Positions 12,994 through 13,692 of a stretch of DNA of 13,692 nucleotides are shown in pieces. A model generated the notes under the pieces. The model saw nothing but the letters and a program-made list of their open reading frames with translations. It did not search any database and had not been told where the DNA came from. The stretch covers positions 1 through 13,692 of the forward strand of contig CAIRWJ010000268.1 of assembly GCA_903882245.1 (NCBI GenBank), given 5' to 3'. Made by a program: the position numbers and the translations under genes. The stretch's first letter is position 1. Each line of letters begins with the position of its first letter. Source of the stretch: an uncultured Microbacteriaceae bacterium (GTDB lineage Bacteria; Actinomycetota; Actinomycetes; Actinomycetales; Microbacteriaceae).

Positions 12994-13692
12994 ATGACTG
13001 GTCCCGTCCCCCGCGACAACGCGGGAAACAAGGTCGGACAGGTCGATGCGACGGTGGTGCCCCGGTTCGCCGGGGCACCTACCTTCGCTCGGCTTCCCCG
13101 CCGCGATGAAGTTACCCGAGCCGATATTGCGGTGGTGGGCATCCCGTTCGACGCGGGTGTGAGCTATCGCCCCGGCGCTCGGTTCGGACCTAACCACATT
13201 CGCGAATCCTCGCGCTTGTTGCGGCCATATAACCCCGCCCAGGACGCGATGCCGTTCGCGCTTGCGCAGGTGGTCGATGCTGGCGACCTCGGGGTCAATC
13301 CGTTTGACATCGCCCGGGCGATTAGCCAGATTGAAGCGGGTATGGATGAACTCACCGCTGACGGCACGAAGGTTGTCACACTCGGCGGCGACCACACCAT
13401 CGCGTACCCCATTCTCAAATCCCTGCACAAAAAACACGGGCCGATTGCGGTCATTCACTTTGACGCCCACCTCGACACGTGGGACACCTACTTCGGGGCA
13501 CCCCTGACCCACGGGACGCCGTTTCGACGAGCGAGCGAGGATGGGTTCTTGGACCTGACGGGTTGCCTGCATGTCGGAATCCGCGGACCGCTGTATTCCG
13601 ACACAGACCTGTCCGACGACTCGGCACTCGGTTTCCAGGTATTGCGCGCGACGGACGCTGACGACCTTGGAATCGACGAAATGATTGCGCGA
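12994..13692 (+). CDS. speB: Ureohydrolase, agmatinase family, N-terminal 233 residues (cut by window edge)
   Basis: An arginase/agmatinase-superfamily enzyme that hydrolyses a guanidino group to urea and an amine at a binuclear Mn centre. Metal ligands visible are His134 in GGDHTI and Asp157, His159 and Asp161 in HFDAHLD (155-161). The C-terminal ligand motif lies beyond the window. The N-terminal PRFAG (23-27) and RPGARFGPNHIRESS (59-73), and the loop LTHGTPFRRA (171-180), resemble enzymes annotated as agmatinase in actinobacteria. However, guanidinobutyrase, guanidinopropionase and guanidine hydrolase look alike, so the substrate and the symbol are family-level calls. ATG 12994 lies 9 nt after the permease stop with only a weak GAAAG upstream, so translation is probably coupled. 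Transport by an NCS1 permease argues for a substrate other than plain agmatine. Confidence 0.88.
   Translation, partial: MTGPVPRDNAGNKVGQVDATVVPRFAGAPTFARLPRRDEVTRADIAVVGIPFDAGVSYRPGARFGPNHIRESSRLLRPYNPAQDAMPFALAQVVDAGDLGVNPFDIARAISQIEAGMDELTADGTKVVTLGGDHTIAYPILKSLHKKHGPIAVIHFDAHLDTWDTYFGAPLTHGTPFRRASEDGFLDLTGCLHVGIRGPLYSDTDLSDDSALGFQVLRATDADDLGIDEMIAR

Noticed and set aside
12115..13572. A 485-codon open frame on the minus strand opposite the permease and ureohydrolase genes
   Set aside because: The encoded protein is Arg/Asp/His-rich with no recognisable motif, and it covers two well supported plus-strand genes. It is a frame left open by the codon bias of those genes.

Overview
The window looks like chromosomal DNA of an actinobacterium, most probably Microbacteriaceae or a close relative. 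The reasons are the fairly high GC content, the block purC-purD / sterol-carrier-like gene / purF / purM / DUF3073, frequent GTG starts, and several promoters of the TANNNT-(6-7 nt)-RTG leaderless type. The sequence is very compact. Genes overlap as ATGA or GTGA, convergent pairs share stop-codon bases, there are no gene-free stretches over 300 bases, and I see no RNA genes, IS elements or CRISPR.

Region 1 (1-5165) is de novo purine synthesis. The 5' part of purC, and purD, lie on the minus strand. They diverge from a plus-strand pair: a sterol-carrier-like protein and a two-helix membrane protein. purF (minus) converges on that pair and diverges from purM (plus), and a minus-strand DUF3073 gene overlaps the purM end. 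Together purF, purD, purM and purC cover steps 1, 2, 5 and 7 of IMP synthesis.

Region 2 (5239-6014, minus) is an overlapping pair of CrcB/FluC fluoride-channel subunits. Their Phe-box residues are split between the two proteins, which suggests an obligate heterodimer.

Region 3 (6089-10173, plus) is the most unusual part. A stand-alone TipAS-type drug-binding domain, with no MerR DNA-binding part, overlaps by 4 bp a 1211-residue RND exporter. The exporter carries an inserted, extracellular, four-cysteine domain resembling the actinobacterial 'septum formation' family. It sits where Gram-negative pumps have their docking domain. I propose a drug-sequestration plus efflux unit adapted to a cell without a TolC partner; this is inference.

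Region 4 (10170-13692) is a small regulated catabolic locus. An XRE-cupin regulator and a cyclase-family metal hydrolase lie on the minus strand. Divergent from them are an NCS1 permease and a ureohydrolase (agmatinase family, cut by the window end). A perfect 15-bp inverted repeat lies in the 80-bp divergent spacer, overlapping the likely -35 of the permease promoter and abutting the likely -10 of the cyclase promoter. The likely job is uptake and hydrolysis of a small nitrogenous compound; the substrate is not determined by the sequence.
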